Notes under the pieces: model-generated
Told to the model about the DNA's origin: nothing
What the model saw: only the letters and a program-made list of their open reading frames with translations
The model's database searches: none
In this document: positions 23,068 through 36,217 of the stretch, one piece after another
Numbering within the stretch: position 1 is the first letter of the stretch
Layout: each line of letters starts with the position of its first letter
Assembly: GCA_020080175.1 (NCBI GenBank)
Contig: JAGHQL010000020.1
Coordinates: forward strand, 15,181-79,180
Origin: Glutinoglossum americanum
Taxonomy: Eukaryota > Ascomycota > Geoglossomycetes > Geoglossales > Geoglossaceae
Length of the DNA: 64,000 nucleotides
Direction: 5' to 3'
Program-made: the position numbers and the translations under genes

Positions 23068-24542
23068 GCGAACGGGATGAGCGACCGACGACAGGTAATG
23101 AAAGAAGGAGGAGGAGGAGGAGGAGGAGGAGCAGTAGTGGCGAGAGGCGAACGTTGGTGCGAAGGCTGAAGCAGAGGCCGAGTTGTTCTTATGAGATTTC
23201 AGTCAGCGCTGGGACAGGGAAAAGAAAAGCGAGGGAGATAACACAGGAGCTTGGACCAGTGGTCGGCTAATCAGGGAGACGACCAACCGCCAACCCAGAA
23301 AAACTTCTTCGGGTCACTCAACGAGGAAAATATTCAGCCTCTTTTTCCCGGTTTTCTTTTTTTTTTTTTTTTCACTCTCCAATCTCCTCCTATCGTTATC
23401 GCCCGCGCCCGAGTCTCTCTCTCTCTCTCTGCTCTTCCTCTCTGTTCCTCCGCTGTATCTTATCGAGAAGTATCGCTTTTTTTTTCGGTCAGGGTCTGTC
23501 CGTTCGGCAGCGTCGCCCGGCCATGGCAGCGATCGAGAGAGTAAGCGTCTTCTGCGCTCAGCGGATGTGATGCACTTCAGCCCTCCGACCGTGGATTATC
23601 GATTTAAGCCATCTTGGACGTAGCCCCGCAGAGAGAGTGCCCGCCCTCAACCGGACCTCCGAAGAACGCTTATTATGTACTTCGCGCGGTGGAGCTTAAA
23701 CTGCCCTGCGGGTGCTTTAGGGTTGTCTTGCGTTCGGGTGTTCTAGGGACTGTGGGTTGTGTTTACTTTCTGATCTTTTTCGGTGGATCTGCTTCACCAC
23801 TCGGACTGCAGCTTCGCGACACAGGGGAATGATATTCGAAAATTTTTTTCCAAGTATCACCCGTATGCCGGAATGTGCTTCATCCCGAAATTAGGCATAG
23901 TGTGCCAACGGTTCTCAGCATTTGTCCCGTTAGCGGCTATCCCATGTCTTTTTTTCAACTCCCACCATCCCACGGGAGATTAGGATTAAAGTCCTCAAGA
24001 GGCAAACGGCACTCGGAATGTTAACCATATCAAAACAGCTAGTCTCGGGTACGGTCAAAGGGGCATTGGGAACTATATTGTTGGTGAGTACAAAGTCTGC
24101 CAATCGCAGAGGTGCTACTTCCTCCCAGTACAGCCTACAGGCTTATTAAGTATGTCAAGCTCGGTACAGCCCATATATGTACATACAAGATGTCGACTTG
24201 AAAGTCATCCTTTCTATAAAAAAAATACTTTAACCACCGTACCCGATGACAACGGTACAAAAAGTGGTCATATACGCCTGCTGCAATGCTCTACAAGCCG
24301 AGAAACAAACTAAACACCCAATAGAAAAGTTCGACACTGAAATATCGATAATGTCAGACCCCCGTGAATGCAAATGTATGCAGAACAAAATACTCTTGTG
24401 GTCCCAAAGCTCCGGGTAGTAATGCGCCGAACGATCCTAATTTAAGATTAAATCAAACGAGTGGCCGTATCTGTTTTCCGTATTAAAACACGCAACGATA
24501 CGATTGAGACACGACGAAGCCCTAATCGCCCCCTTCATCCTC
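23068..24542. other. Intergenic: nde1 promoter and possible unrecognised transcript
   Basis: About 1.5 kb between nde1 (minus) and the cyclin gene's stop. It carries nde1's promoter. A strongly pyrimidine-rich tract on the plus strand (about 23355-23480, with long T runs and a TC repeat) is followed by an ATG at 23523 and a GTAAGC donor 18 bp later, which looks like the start of a plus-strand transcript. No downstream exon could be recognised. Confidence 0.4.
23106..23132. repeat. (AGG)n microsatellite
   Basis: Nine consecutive AGG-type triplets just upstream of the nde1 start, so probably in its leader or promoter. Confidence 0.8.
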
Positions 24543-26701
24543 TTAGGCATGGAAATTCGGTTGGGGTAAAGCCGGCCAATGAGATGATGGCACCTGCGGC
24601 CATGGGTCCACTTGCATATAAGGCACGACGCCTGTTTTGCACTCGCCTTTCGACTTCCCTAGGGGAAGGTAATGCATCTGGTTGAAGCCAAGACCCTGAG
24701 GGGCATTGTTGAAGGACGCAGGCGGAGGAGGTACAAGTAGAGTAGAAACTCTTCGCACCGGTCTGTAGGGAGAATTCCGGTTCGTCAGGAAGAAAGAAGG
24801 CGAGAGATGATTCGGAGATGATCCCTGAGCAGAAAAACATGAGGAGGTTGGAGAGGATGTAAGCGGTGAAGAAGTAGGGTTGAGCATCTGGTGCCTCGGC
24901 TGTTGACCGAAAGGAGTGATGGTAATATTGTGTGTGTTCGGTTGGGACGGGGCTGAGGAAGGTGGCACCGCCGCAGGTTGCGACCAGCTCATCGGCCCCG
25001 GGAAAGCTAGTGCCATCGCCCGTCCGCCTGGGGGTGGGAGTTGAGCGAATGATGGAACACCATATCCATTACCCGAAGAGGTTGAAATGGACAAGTTTGG
25101 CGTCGGTAGTCGCGGCATAGTGCCTGAAGAGCGTGGCGCACTGGACGGCTCGGGTGGTCCGGCTTGATAGCCACTGGGCGTTGGATATTTCTGGGCCATA
25201 GAGCGTGTTACCCTCTTTGCCGCTGGTTCCTGAATCGAATCGTCGTAGCTCCTCTTCCGAGGAGTTGGTCTGAGATCCACAGGCGGCATATGAACCACCG
25301 GAGATGGAATGGCAAGAGGAATCTGAGATGGTATTGGAAGTGGGTTAGGGATCGAATTATTGGGTGAATACGTAGTAGCGAAAGGGGGAGATGCGTGAGT
25401 AGATGATGGTGGTGATGGCAGAGACGGTGGGATGTTCAGAGTGGGAGTCACAGGTGCCCCCGACTGGCTCGACCTTGGGACTATATCCGCCCGCGATGCC
25501 TTGTCGAAGTAGCTCCAGAACCTCCCTAACTTGACATGCCACTCTCTCCATTCAGCTTCAGATGTGTAGAGACTGTATCTCATGTTGCTGAGGAACTCCA
25601 CCTCCATGACGTGAATCTCCTGAACTGAGATCCCAGACACTTCTGCCCAAGTCTTGTTGGTATAAGTATTGTCATCGAGAACTACGATTGTTAGCTACTA
25701 CCCACATATAGAAATTCAGAGAACATACACTTGTTACCCAGCATTAGTGCCACAGTAAGCAGCCTAAATTCGCTACCAGGTTTACCCTTCACAGTAGGGT
25801 TCAATTTCTTGAGCCGGTATATGAACATCAACGCCAGCAGAATCACATTTTGCGAGACCTGTGTCGTTGACAGGATCGTTGTCACCCATTTTCGAAATCC
25901 CATCATTTTCGAAGGAATAGCTTCAGTCGGAAGAGGTGTCAGAGGTACAGGTGTAGAATTCGACTCCGCTATTCGGTGCAGGGTGAAAGAAGATTCGAAC
26001 CAGAAGAGACATGTTATCTAAATAGATGGTCAGCAGTTGTTTTCCTCCAAACCCAGCTTCTATCTTACCTGGGCAGCGAAATCTGCTAGGCTCCCCTTGC
26101 TGTCGTTGATTGTCGAGGGGATCTGTAGATAAGACACAATCTGGCTGCTATTGCTGCTGGTGCTTGAACTTTTCTTGTGAGAGGCTTGCTCCGGCACTGC
26201 GGATGTACCTTGTGTCTCTCGCCGTGGGCTTTGTGTTCGTGCTGTAGGCTTCTCGGTCCCTTGTATCCAATCTATAGAGTTTGACTGGCTATGGAGGGTA
26301 GAAGAGGTCCTGAGAGACGAGTTTCGGCTTTTATTCTGACTGCCATAACTTGGGGGCAAGACCGGATAGACGTCTGTGCCGAGCATATCTGGTGGAGGAG
26401 TCCGCAGTCCGTTGTTCAAAGGTACAGCTTGGGAGGACGACGGCACAGACCTAGAGGTCGTGCCTTCCCAGTGCCCACGATGCCCTCCACTGTACGCAAT
26501 AGGATTCAAGCTTCCGTTGGCGAGGGGCACGAAAATATCTAAAGGTTGTTGGGTAGCGAGAGTTGAATGCATCGAGAGTGATGGCGGTTCAATCTCCGGA
26601 ATGGAGGTGAGGCGGGTTGCAAGTGACCGCCGAGCCGGCCTCAACGTGAGGTTCGACAAAGAGGTGAGAAGCCCTAAGTAGCGACGAGTGACAAGAGTCA
26701 A
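24543..26701 (-). CDS. Pho85-type cyclin (Pho80/Clg1-like)
   Basis: Cyclin partner of a Pho85-family kinase, a group that ties nutrient state to cell cycle and morphogenesis. Three exons, 26701-26069, 26017-25729 and 25681-24543, give 686 residues with matching phases. The cyclin box starts near residue 225 (MMGFRKWVTTILSTTQVSQN) and runs through LLALMFIYRLKKLNP, GSEFRLLTVALMLGNKFLDD and TYTNKTWAEVSG into VMEVEFLSNMRYSLY, which are hallmark Pho80/Pcl cyclin residues. The N-terminal 200 residues and the C-terminal third are disordered, rich in Ser and Pro. The size and long tails resemble Clg1-like members, but assignment to one Pcl subgroup is not secure. An internal Met near residue 44 is an alternative start. 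Confidence 0.85.
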
Positions 26702-29700
26702 ATCGGTACCATGACACTCTTAAGGCCAGCAAGCATTGATGTTCTTATTCAGAACTTGTGTGGGATACGGCCGTGTATTTAGGTCAGGGGTGCAGTTGGA
26801 TCAAGTTGGTCCTGCAAGGCGGCAATGCCGAATTGATTGACGTTTAAATCTATTGAAGACACCGGGCTCGACAGTCAACAAAGGATCAGCTGCGCCTAAC
26901 GGAGATGAGATGTTTGTCCATTGCTCCGTTCAAATGAAGCTGCGAGTGGCGTTATTCAAGGGAGTGAAGGGGAGCAAGAGGTATGTGAATAGAAATATTA
27001 TGCCAAGGGAGGAGCAAAGGAGCAAAGAGGCTGATCATCAAGCGTCGGTTGATGTCAGACCCCGACAGCGTTCACAAGTTTGGGGGGTGGCCAACATCAA
27101 CCTGATCCGCAATGATACTGGCGTAATTACTGTATCAAAGGGAGAGCCTAGCAAAGACGCCGCGTGCCGGAACGCCTCCCAAGACGCGGAGAGGGGAGTG
27201 GGATGCGCGTTCCGTTAGAAAGGCATTTAGCTCTCCTAGGGTTGTGGGATTAGAGTGGGTTAGAGTGGTTAGAGTGGGCTAGAAAAACATAATGACTGAT
27301 CTTCCTTGCTAGGAATGGACGGGCGAAGGGTCAACACGACGGGCCATGATTGGAGGGCGGACGCACCACCAAAATTGGAGGTCAAAGGCGGATTCCGTTG
27401 GGTGCGGATTTTCGTTTTTCGTTTTCGCTTTCGGCTGTCCTGCTGAATTTCTTGTTCGCAGCAGCAGCAGCAGGCATGGCATGGCGCCGATGGGGCTGGG
27501 CTCGTCGCTTTGGCATGGGGCAGAACTGACTCGGGGCATGGTCTCCCGGCCTTCGATGTCTTACTCTGTAGGCTTGTGCACGTCGGAGTCGCGCATCGCG
27601 CACCGCGCATCCACCGCCTTCAGGATAATACATATCCTAGGTGGGATTAAAGTCCTTCACAGGCTCACAGGCTCACGGGCTAGGCGGACAACACGGAACA
27701 GCACAACGCGGACTCTTCGGCATCACTGGCGGATGATGCTGCTGCTGAGTCCTGCTGAGTCCTGCTAGGCATGTGTAGAGTACAGGACTTCATACATAAT
27801 CGGGGCTACTAAGATACGCGCCATCCTATAATCCTATCTTGCTCCGCACACACAATGCTACATCCTGGCGGGAAGACGAGGTTGTTGAGCGGCGTAGCCT
27901 ACGTAACGAATGCGCCGTGCACATACTATACAATGGGTTTTGCTGATGCATTATTGTTGCAGTGCTGTTCCAATGGTGGCCCCCCTCCCTCTGATTCTGG
28001 TTTCGTGGGATGCAAGGCGGGGCACCAGCCTGGAATTGCCCCAAACTTCCTTTTTGTTGCTTTTTTGGCGCTCTGTTTACCCACCTGAGCCTTCCCGGCA
28101 CCCTGGTGCATCACCAAACACGCCGACCGAGGAACACCAGGCGACCTTCGCAGGACCCATCCATATGGGTAAATTTTGTGGCAAGCCAACGAATCATGAT
28201 ACCGGCGGCACTGTTAGCCAGCCCGGTGGCCACGACGACCATTAAGCAAAGCAGCAGCCCGGTCGGAACCGCCGCTTTCGCGGTCAGACTCAGCAATCAC
28301 TCAGAGATTCAATTCTTGAAGCGATATTGACTTCGGCTGGCTGCGGACGATGTGTGATATCGGCCTGCAAAAGCAAGACCGGCATCATCATCGTCATCAC
28401 ATCGATCCTGTCGCAGCAAAGTGAATCGCGACCTTGACCACGGGCTAGGTATCTTGACCTAATGATGTGGGAAAGTTTTCAGACACCGCCTAGGTTTGAC
28501 AGGGGGTGCGAGTGAAAGCGATCATTGCGTGGTACATTTTTATTACTATCGAGTCTGAGTCTGAGTCTTCTCCACCATGTCTTGCCGTGATGCATTCGGC
28601 CGGAGCACAGGGCAATGAAATTTGTTGTAATGTGCTAGATGACATCCACGACACAAACACTAAGTTCAAGGAGTCAGGAGGGTTGCAATTTCAGAGCAAT
28701 TAAGTCGTGGGCGCGACGCCATTGGCCGATTTGCTGCAGCTTAGTTCGTACTCTGGACGGAGCGGCATATGATACGAAGTTGGCAAGGGAAGCGTGACGA
28801 CTAGGTTTAAGTCGGGATAGAACGCCTTTTGCCGTGTCACCAAGTGTGTGGGTCCGAGGTCGGTCGGTGGGTGGAGGATGAATGCCTAAAGCAAGACCGG
28901 GCAAGCATCTGCTTTCAACCTGAGAGCGAAGGCGAGAAAAAAATAAATTTGAAAGACACGCACCGCACATTCCGGATGGTGCGGGACAAAAAAATAAAGA
29001 GAAAAATTCCACTGGAGATCTCCGCCAGCAAGGAAGGACCACAGTGGCTAGTCCAACTCGCAACCCAATTGCAGGGAATGCTAAAAACTACTGAGACGGG
29101 ATTGGCCTTACCTCTTCGCAGACGCCCAGCCCCAACCCAACAAACCACAAACCTGAATCAAGTGAGGAGGTTTCGTGCTATCTGTAGAGCACTGGCTGGA
29201 CGCCTTGCGGCGGAGGCGTTTGTGCGAGCACGGAGTAGATGAGCAGACACGAGTCTCCAGGCTGGGTACATGCCACTGTACATACCCCGTACAGCCTCCT
29301 CAAGTTGAGATAGCAAATGTTCCGAACAGGTTACCAATCTAACCGGAGGCGGGCATTCATTCAGCTTTCTTGTCCTACCCGCCCGTGCTATGTCCACAAC
29401 ATTCCAGACACTTTGTGTCCGGATTACATACCGTGAGGCGCAGTTCAATTATCCACTTGAAACGCCCGGCATACACCTGAGAATGTAGCGCACGCGTTCA
29501 CTATCGAGATGAAGCCAGCCCGGCTCTTAAAAATTACGCGTTTCCGTGCCGGTGCGGATGGGAATATTCATGAATGCCTCTGCATGATCAGCCAGTCTCG
29601 AGATTCCTGAGTACATTAAGACCGCACGGGCCATGGCATTGGCTGATTCGAGCAATCCACATGGCCATCCAGCATACCTTGTAAGATGGTAGCAGATACG

Positions 29701-32700
29701 AACAAAGCAGGTCGGCGCGCGCCCCCAAATTGATCAACGGGCTAGCCATCCCTAGCCTCGGCGTTTCCCAAAAATCGGATCCAATTGGGAAATAGCTGCC
29801 TGTCTGCCGTAATAAGCGCGAGGCGGTCTGCGAGGAGGCAGCCAACGGGACGAGACCTTCAATAAGACCGAGTCGTGCCAAATCGCCGGTTCTACTCGGA
29901 GTCTTTCAGCTATCCTTGGAACGTTTTGGCATTTGTTGTGTTGTTTTCATATGACCAGCTCTCTAGCGGGTAATAATCCTCCTGGATTCTTGGATTCCTG
30001 GATTCCTGGGTCCTGTTCCCATCTCCATTCACCCGCTTACGCAAAGTCGGTAAGATATGACAGGATAGGATAGGATAGGGCACTCGGGAATTCCTATCGG
30101 GGCTTATTGGGACTTCAATAAAAAGGAGAACGGCACAAGAACTTTTGCCACCGTCCAAGGTTCGACCGGACATTCTGGCGTTTCCGTAGAACAAGGATTC
30201 AGACGTTCTGGCTGTTGAACACCCCGTAAGAAGTAGGCTTTCGGTGGTTACTCTTGCTAAGGTAGATTTGGATAGCTGAATGCTTTGGCCTTGTTAAGGG
30301 ATGACGAATCCTTACCTGCCGCCAGTCCGACCATATCGCCCGATGTGACTGTTTCGAGCTTCCGACGTGTCAACTTCGTTGGTGGCTCTTTTTTGGGTTT
30401 TGTTTTTTCTCAGGATGATCGGTCGCGAGTTGATGACTCGCCAGGCTGCAGGAGAGTCCTCTTTCGCGCCCTTCATCTGCGATCCTATCCTGGTAGAATT
30501 CTGCGGAATGCACAGAGGTCTGAGAGTCTGGGAGTGACGACATGCAGCCGCACGCACGCAGCGCAGCCTTCCATATTTGTCTCTGCGGTTACTCCAGGAT
30601 ACTTTGCTCAAATACTTTTTACTTTGTGGTCTTGGGAGTACGTACCGCCCCACGTCCTGACCAGCTAGACGATTGCCAGGCTGGTGATTGGTTCGCGTTA
30701 CGGCGGTAAGTCAGGAGCCCTTTAGCAGGCCTAGGCCCAATCTGCAGCCTGTCTTATTGTACCAGCACTCGTACATCCCGAGTACGTACTCGCAACCACC
30801 CAGCTAGTATCAGAGTGGTTTTGCAATCGGTAATGCAGAATCCACAAATCAGACTCAACAGTGCGTGTGTTACAGGGCGCGGGGTTGTGGAGATTCCGGG
30901 AAAGAGCTTACTCCCCTTTCACCTAGTCATCGAGCACGTCGCATGAGACATTATTCTTCCGCCATGACGATCAGAAGAAAAGAGTGGGTCCAAACAGATA
31001 ACGCGCGTGCGATTCAAGAAGTGTGAGTAAGTCCAACTTGGAGGAAATTCGAGCTCTATGATTACGGAGTGGTTGGCCCGATACATGCAGGTGGCGCATA
31101 AGCCAACCTTCCACCGCCGTGCAATGGGTCCGCAGCCCCAGAAGACTGCTATGTACGAGAATCATTCAGCCTTTGAGTAGAGTTCCGCAGCACCAAGGTG
31201 AGCGAGGCAGAACAGGGAGAGGAAGAGTTATTAGATGTTAGTTCTACCAAGGCTGGTCCCAAGACCCGCTGCAACACGACGCCACGACAGCCTCAGTCCG
31301 GTTGATTCCTTTCGATGAGGTTCCCTGCTCACCTGCGCCTTCCACCCCAGGACATGGTATCCCATTCCCTCTCGATATCTGCTCACTGGTGTCTTTGTCA
31401 GGCAAAACAACCCAAAAAAAGTCCTGCAAGCCTGCCCTTCACCGGACGCAGTGGATCTTCTGCCGACGCCTCGCCCCGCCACCGGTACGCGAGACTTCTG
31501 TGTTTTGCTTATTTCTTCAAATTCCTAATTTATTTCTTTTTTCCTTATTTCAACTGCAGGGGAGGCATCGGGTAGAACGAAGATATTACTCAAATGTCAA
31601 AAACCGCCCCCGGGTTCGACAAACACTGGACGGGCCTGAAATGTTAGCCCGCCGACGAGAAAAAAGTCAAAGGTCTGGGGGGAACCCTTTCCATATCCGA
31701 ACCAAGGGCATCAAGTGAGTTCGAAGGGCTGGGAGACGCTGTAAACGGAACGACCTGTACCGTTCCAGACTTTGACGGCTGACCCAGCAAGTGCATACGG
31801 AGTACGCCTAATTGTCACCACTAGCCTCGTCGAGATCAAACAATTCGCCATGGTCGATTACCTTATACCTGGTGCCCTATAGCGTTCGACCCTACACGAT
31901 AGCAGTGCACACCACGCCAAATAAAAAACGAAAAAAATAAATATTCATAATTAATGCCGCATGGGATGGGGACTGGTGAAGCGGGTGGGGGCGAACGGAA
32001 AGGATGGGGGCCACGACGGGGGGCGCAACCCGACGCCGTTTTACATTTCAATCGGTTTGCCCTCGGTAAACCCTCCTTCCGAACCCCAAGCCCTCCGTCT
32101 CTCTCTCTCCATCAGCAAGCAAATTCCCTCGACCCTGGCCGGCCCAGGATCAACCAAGTGCAATTAAGTATCTTTATTTCTTTCTTTTAGGAGAGGGTGG
32201 GGGGAGAAGGACGGGGTTATATCTTGGGCTGTGGTCAGAAAATAAAACAACGGCCGAAACGAGGGCGGGAAGGTATGGATTTTTTTTAAAAATAAAAAAT
32301 TACTGGTGCTCAAAGGAGGAAGGAGGATTGCGCGGGGGCAATGTTGTTGTTGTTTTCCGTTGGGGCGGTCCAAAGCTGTACTCGACTATCCATCGCTCAT
32401 TACCTACGGCGGTGAGACCCCGAGGGTTTTGAAGGAAATACGCCGGGCAGCAACCAGTTCCCACGACGCAAAAAACCCCGAATTGGATTACGATGCGGTG
32501 CGTTGGATCTGCTCCGTTTCCCGGCAATTCTGCTACGTGACAGCCTCGCTATCTCACGTCAAATGACGGTCAAAGACGGCTTTTCTTAGTCTTCCGATGT
32601 TGTTTCCTTTCCTTTTGGCTTAGCATTTACTTAGCATGCACCCACATATTTTGCAACATTTTCCTTTTCATCAGTCGACCTCCCGAGTGGCTGGCCCTCT

Positions 32701-35513
32701 TTGCCCTTGCGTTTGCCCTCCGTACCGCAACAGTTATCTCTCTCGCCGTATGAGGGCGCGAGCCATCCCCTTCGGATTCTGAGTGGTCTAGCTCGCCCCC
32801 TGGCCTCGGGGTCGATGGTGTTGAAGAAGGAATGGCAAATTTTGCCTTCTTTTTCCCGCCAGTTGGTATCCCTGAGGGTGACGGCTAAGGTCACACTTCT
32901 CCCTCCCTCAATTTCCCAGCGTCTCTTCGCGGTCACCGTTTAGGCCCGCCTAGTCTTCGCGGGTCTCAACCGTTTCTCTACTCCTGGCGGCCAATAGACT
33001 CTACTCTGTGGACCAACTTCATCACCCAAGATCCCTTCAGGAGCTTTCCCAACAAGTACCCCCTTCAATCTATTCTTCTTTCCTCACTTTTCATTGCCGC
33101 GCCTTTTCTTCCTCCCCTCAGGCCTGTTCTTTTCCTCCTGGCGGTTGGTATCATGTCACCAATCTTTCAAGACCTGGAAACCTGAAAACCTTCATCAAAA
33201 ACTGCCCCTCGTCACTTATCTCGAGTATTGGACCCATATCTCGAAGGCAAGGCGGGAGCGTCTTCACTTTTAGGCTGTGTGCTCGCCACAGCCATGCGCT
33301 GGTGACATCAGGTCCTCGTTCCGAATCGTGCACATTCTATGATACCCTTCTTAGTTCACTTCTCCCTGATGTCGTCATATAGACTTATGATATCGAGGGT
33401 GCCTTCGCTCATGGACCCCAAGCGCAAGATATTGTGATGGTAGTTAAGCGCCAGAGGGATATTTAATTCTTTGCAACAAGTCATGACCCGTCCAACTGAT
33501 TTCGTCGCTCTTAAGGACCAAGCGGTTCTTTCTATCCACCGAAAGCTGTGCGTAGTTTCTCAGAGTCTACCAAACGTAGCAACGTTGCCATCGGAGACAC
33601 CAGCTATATGAAGAATCATGATTGCACCCCGGCGTTATTGCGAGGGTAGCCTAAACAGACACGCGGCTCTGAGTGGTACTCCAAACTACGGATTGGCCCC
33701 TTCATTGTCTTTTGCGCGGATATCCTAGCTGAGCAAACTGGCCAGTCATGGTAGCATGGCCATGATCCCCCGTGTGACGGAGTATCTGCCTCATAGGACA
33801 TATAGCTAACCTATGTCCTAATTCTACCGCTACTTTTCCAACCTCATTCAGCACCTCTGCCCCTAAAGACGCTAATTTATACTCATAGACTCCACTGCTC
33901 GCAAATAGGAACGGCTCGCTGCTCAGCCTCAAGAGTTATATTCCTTATTGCTCATCCCATCTGACCATCTCCTTGATATCAATTGTATTCGCAGGGCCGA
34001 GGCTCTGCACATCAACCATTGCGCGGGCTTCTTTGGCGGGTCAATCTCCTTGTCTAGCCGGTTTTCGGTCGGGTGATGGGGTAAAGAAGGATCCTTTCAG
34101 GGAATGGCGATGCTCGAGTCATCGACACAACGCTATACGCCCGGAGCAGAAGGTTAGGGCAGCAGAGGTAAGTGTTGAGACGTGCCTATGTGCGCTCAGT
34201 CAGATTGGGTTCAGACAGGACGATCCCGGAAGGATGTGGTGAAGGAACCAAGCGGAAGTCTCCTTATATATCCCCTAATTGACCTCACGGCGAGGGTAAA
34301 TAGTCACACTCTTCCGCTGGTGGCCGTGGCAATGCAGTCTCGATCCCATCAATATCGCCCAACCCCTCACCACCCTCGGCCTCCGAGCCCAAAAGTACCA
34401 CCCATCCACCATAGCTTTTGTAGTTTAGCTAATATTTGCTGTATCCCCCTCCTAGCCACTTCCGCAACCTTGTTCCCCCCACATGCGCCTCCAGTGGGAA
34501 TTTCCGAGGACTTAGAAAACGCCAAATAGAAACCTAGACAGCTTCTTGTGCATCCGGTATACCGCGCTCCTAGGCATGTCCGTTCATCGGATGATCCTAA
34601 ACTGGGAGAGTGGTTCGTCTTTTAGGTTGTCCCTGCTTCCCGTGGTTGGTAGGAGTGTGGCCTCAATCGCATCTGATACGACCACAGACTCAGACCCTGA
34701 AGCAACCGGCCGACTTCGCCGAGGCATCGTGGGCGTAAGGCATGTGGACGAGAGGAAAGTAGTTAGTCGTCTGACATGCTGCTACAGAACTCCGCTTCCG
34801 TTCGGCAGTAGCAATGCGTCCGTGCAGTGATACTGGTAAGCCGTGCAGAGTCAAGTCTCCCTGCCTGAGCAGACTATAGTCTCGAAAATTCGCCGGTTCC
34901 AATGCCCGTTCTACATCCGGCGCTGCCTGGCACTTCCGACCAAGAGATTTTTGCACCACATGCAAGACCACGGGGGAAATATTTGCGTTACTCGGGAAAT
35001 CTCCCACCCCAGCATCCCCTTTTATCTGTATTTTGCTTCTGTGGTTTTGTTTGTCTCCGCTAAGAGCGCCGTGATGTTGAGACATGGGTTTTTTCCCCCG
35101 TCAGTCGCTTCCTTTAGAGGGCAAAGTTGTAACGTTGCAATGGGGTACTTGAGCCTCCATGAAGTTCATGCCCATGTGATTTAGAATAGGTTTGGATCCT
35201 AGTGCACTGACTGCACGAGTAAACATGGTCAAAGAGCTGCTCTTTTTGGCTATAGATGAGGGCTTTTAATATATACCGCAACCGGCACCATAGTATTCAA
35301 AATGCGGACGGGCTAACATGATCAGGCATCTGTTGGTTTCTCCAGCTACCATCTGTATCATGTAGCTATATCGCAAATAGGAGCCTAAAATAGGTTACAT
35401 CTATGAAAAAATAGCCCACAATCGCATAATGATTATCAATATCAATTGTTTGCCGCCAACTCAACCCACGGTCCTAGAATGTAACCACTCCTTGAAGCTG
35501 CAAAAATAAAACC
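26702..35513. other. 8.8-kb region without a recognisable gene
   Basis: The longest gene-free stretch in the window. It contains only short overlapping open frames (60-140 codons) with no domain I recognise, plus small repeats: GGATTCCT units near 29985-30010, GGATA units near 30063-30079 and a TCTGAG repeat near 28552-28566. Two pyrimidine-rich tracts, near 31500-31560 and 33055-33140, look like fungal promoter or leader DNA on the plus strand. A coding-like but interrupted stretch lies near 33020-33740. The region may hold the cyclin gene's long upstream control region, non-coding transcripts or a decayed gene. Confidence 0.4.
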
Positions 35514-36217
35514 CTAATATCCACTGTGGCTGCTTCCACCATGGTGGCTGCTTCCTCCATGGTGGCTCCCTCCGTGGTGGCTCCCGCCGTGGCTTCCATC
35601 ATGCTTCTTGTCCTTCACTTTATTTTCCACAAAGTTTCCGAGGATTGCGCCGCCGAGAGTTCCCAACACCCCGTGCCCGGCAAACTTATGTCCCAGGAAG
35701 GCACCCGCTGCTCCGCCTGCCAATGAGCCGGCTAACCCCCTCTCACCATCACCTGGTGGCGCGTTAGGGTTATTCGGGTCATATGGACCTTGTGCTTGTG
35801 GGTTATTCGGGTCATAGGGTGGCTGTTGGCCATATTCGCCTTGCTGATGCGGGGGGTTTGAGTGCTCCCCGTATCCGCGAGTATCCTGACCATGTTGGGC
35901 GCCACTGGGCCCAATGTTAGTATAGTGCAGAGCATTGGACACATGAGAGAGATATACTAATACTCTTGGCTAGAGGGTTGATTGGGTTGACCATATCCCT
36001 CCTGCGGTGGATGGTTGGGGTTGCCGTAGCCCTGGCCCGGGGGTGGGTAACCCTCCTGGCCGGGCGCAGGGGAACCGTACTGGTTTTGTTGTTGAGGTGG
36101 ATAGCCCTGGCCTCCGCTCTGACCATATTGTTGACCAGGAGCTTGATATGGTGCACCACCAGTAGGACTGCCACCATATTGCCCTTGAGGGTATTGGTTA
36201 CCGTAGGAGTCGGACAT
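35514..36217 (-). CDS. Glycine-zipper protein with Gln/Gly/Pro-rich N-terminus
   Basis: Two exons, 36217-35964 and 35904-35514, joined over a 59-bp intron with the branch point TACTAAC; 214 residues. The N-terminal half is a low-complexity prion-like segment rich in Gln, Gly, Pro and Tyr (NQYPQGQYGG, GQGYPPQQQNQYG), followed by two PPYDPNNP-type repeats. A glycine zipper of about 45 residues follows (GLAGSLAGGAAGAFLGHKF, GTLGGAILGNFVE), as in the Rick_17kDa/glycine-zipper 2TM group. The C-terminus is a His/Gly/Ser repeat (GSHHGGSHHGGSSHHGG). Such small fungal proteins are common and functionally uncharacterised; membrane association or stress-related aggregation are only guesses. Confidence 0.85.

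Noticed and set aside
27269-29242. Many overlapping frames of 60-140 codons on both strands
   Set aside because: They overlap in several phases, show no domain and no consistent splice partners, as expected by chance in GC-balanced intergenic DNA.
32590-32640. CCTTTTGGCTTAG, resembling the start of U2 snRNA
   Set aside because: The following U2 branch-recognition sequence (GTGTAGTATCTG) is absent.
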